Origin: Clostridia bacterium
GTDB lineage: Bacteria > Bacillota_A > Clostridia > Oscillospirales > CAG-272
Length of the DNA: 38,727 bases
Assembly: GCA_017632155.1 (NCBI GenBank)
Contig: JAGBRZ010000068.1
Coordinates: 1 to 38,727, forward strand
Reading direction: 5' to 3'
Positions 38,587 to 38,727 of this stretch are shown one piece after another. Within the stretch, counting starts at the first letter, position 1; the number at the start of each line of letters is the position of its first letter. The notes beneath the pieces are model-generated. The model was not told where the DNA came from, did no database searches, and saw nothing but the letters and a program-made list of their open reading frames with translations. The position numbers and the translations under genes were made by a program.

Positions 38587-38727
38587 GAGGGAATATATTG
38601 TTTTAACTGATTTACTGTATATATTATATCACGAAAGGGAAGATTTGTCAATAGTTTTTTGAAAAATAATGTCGAAAAATGTAGATTTTTTTGCAAGTTT
38701 TTTTGAAACTTTATTTAAACGTCTCAC
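38587..38727. repeat. terminal direct repeat, right copy
   Basis: Exact copy of bases 1-141 (see there). It holds the leftward promoter again at 38623-38651 (TTGACA 38646-38651, TATAAT 38623-38628), 93 bases upstream of the DUF6514-like start codon. Removing one copy leaves a circle of 38,586 bp. Confidence 0.93.

Noticed and set aside
1..38727. CRISPR arrays, tRNA genes, reverse-transcriptase diversity elements, insertion sequences
   Set aside because: None seen: no regularly spaced repeats, no cloverleaf, no reverse-transcriptase motif, no transposase.

Overview
The window is one complete circular genome, linearised by the assembler. Bases 1-141 are repeated exactly at 38587-38727, so the unit is 38,586 bp. 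It reads as a temperate, short-tailed (podovirus-like) phage. It has a serine integrase, a LexA/CI-type repressor with a Cro-like partner, recombination and replication genes, terminase, a P22-type portal, capsid, P22-type tail-adaptor and tail-hub-like proteins, a giant internal or ejection protein, a tail spike with an S74 chaperone, and a lysis-type segment. No tape-measure, tail-tube or sheath gene is visible. Strong GGAGG-type ribosome sites, consensus TTGACA-17-TATAAT promoters, moderate GC and the protein families (YqaJ/RecT, ArpU-like, Lar, replisome organiser) suggest a Bacillota (Clostridia-like) gut host. The host is inference.

Layout. (1) A leftward accessory block runs 1330->138 and continues across the circle join to 37831. 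It holds six small genes, a divergent operator/promoter region and a candidate small RNA on the opposite strand (about 1145-1220). (2) At 1529-6562 lie lysogeny and conversion genes: an Arc-like ribbon-helix-helix regulator, a large serine recombinase, a Panacea-domain antitoxin with a three-helix membrane partner, a membrane-anchored Mrr-like nuclease, and the prophage repressor. (3) At 6750-15833 is the rightward early region: Cro-like protein, a string of small genes, YqaJ exonuclease, RecT, SSB, replisome organiser, an unusual C5-cytosine methyltransferase, Lar-type antirestriction protein, RusA resolvase and an ArpU/sigma-like late regulator. (4) From 15838, a promoter plus two hairpins precede the late operon: small and large terminase, portal, scaffold, major capsid, two head or tail fibre-like proteins, adaptor, hub, coiled-coil protein, a 2353-residue polyvalent protein, and the S74 tail spike. 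(5) At 36598-37757 lie a small protein, a one-helix holin-like protein and a class 3 lipase-like hydrolase, ending at a bidirectional terminator shared with the leftward block.

How it fits together. The repressor at 5900 is expected to hold P_R (6650-6678) through three paired half-sites. On SOS induction its S24 domain would cleave it, Cro and the early operon would be made, and the ArpU-like protein would switch on the late promoter. In the prophage, the repressor-nuclease operon, the Panacea pair and the Arc-controlled leftward block would be the expressed genes and are the likely carriers of host benefit or superinfection immunity. Methyltransferase and Lar are a paired antirestriction set.

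Most unusual points: no recognisable peptidoglycan endolysin, with a lipase in its place; the polyvalent protein joining a metallopeptidase-like domain to several nuclease-like modules; the methyltransferase with seven repeats where a target-recognition domain is expected; and the Arc-operator/antisense-RNA node. No intergenic stretch exceeds 300 bases. The longest (1331-1528) is filled by promoters and operators.
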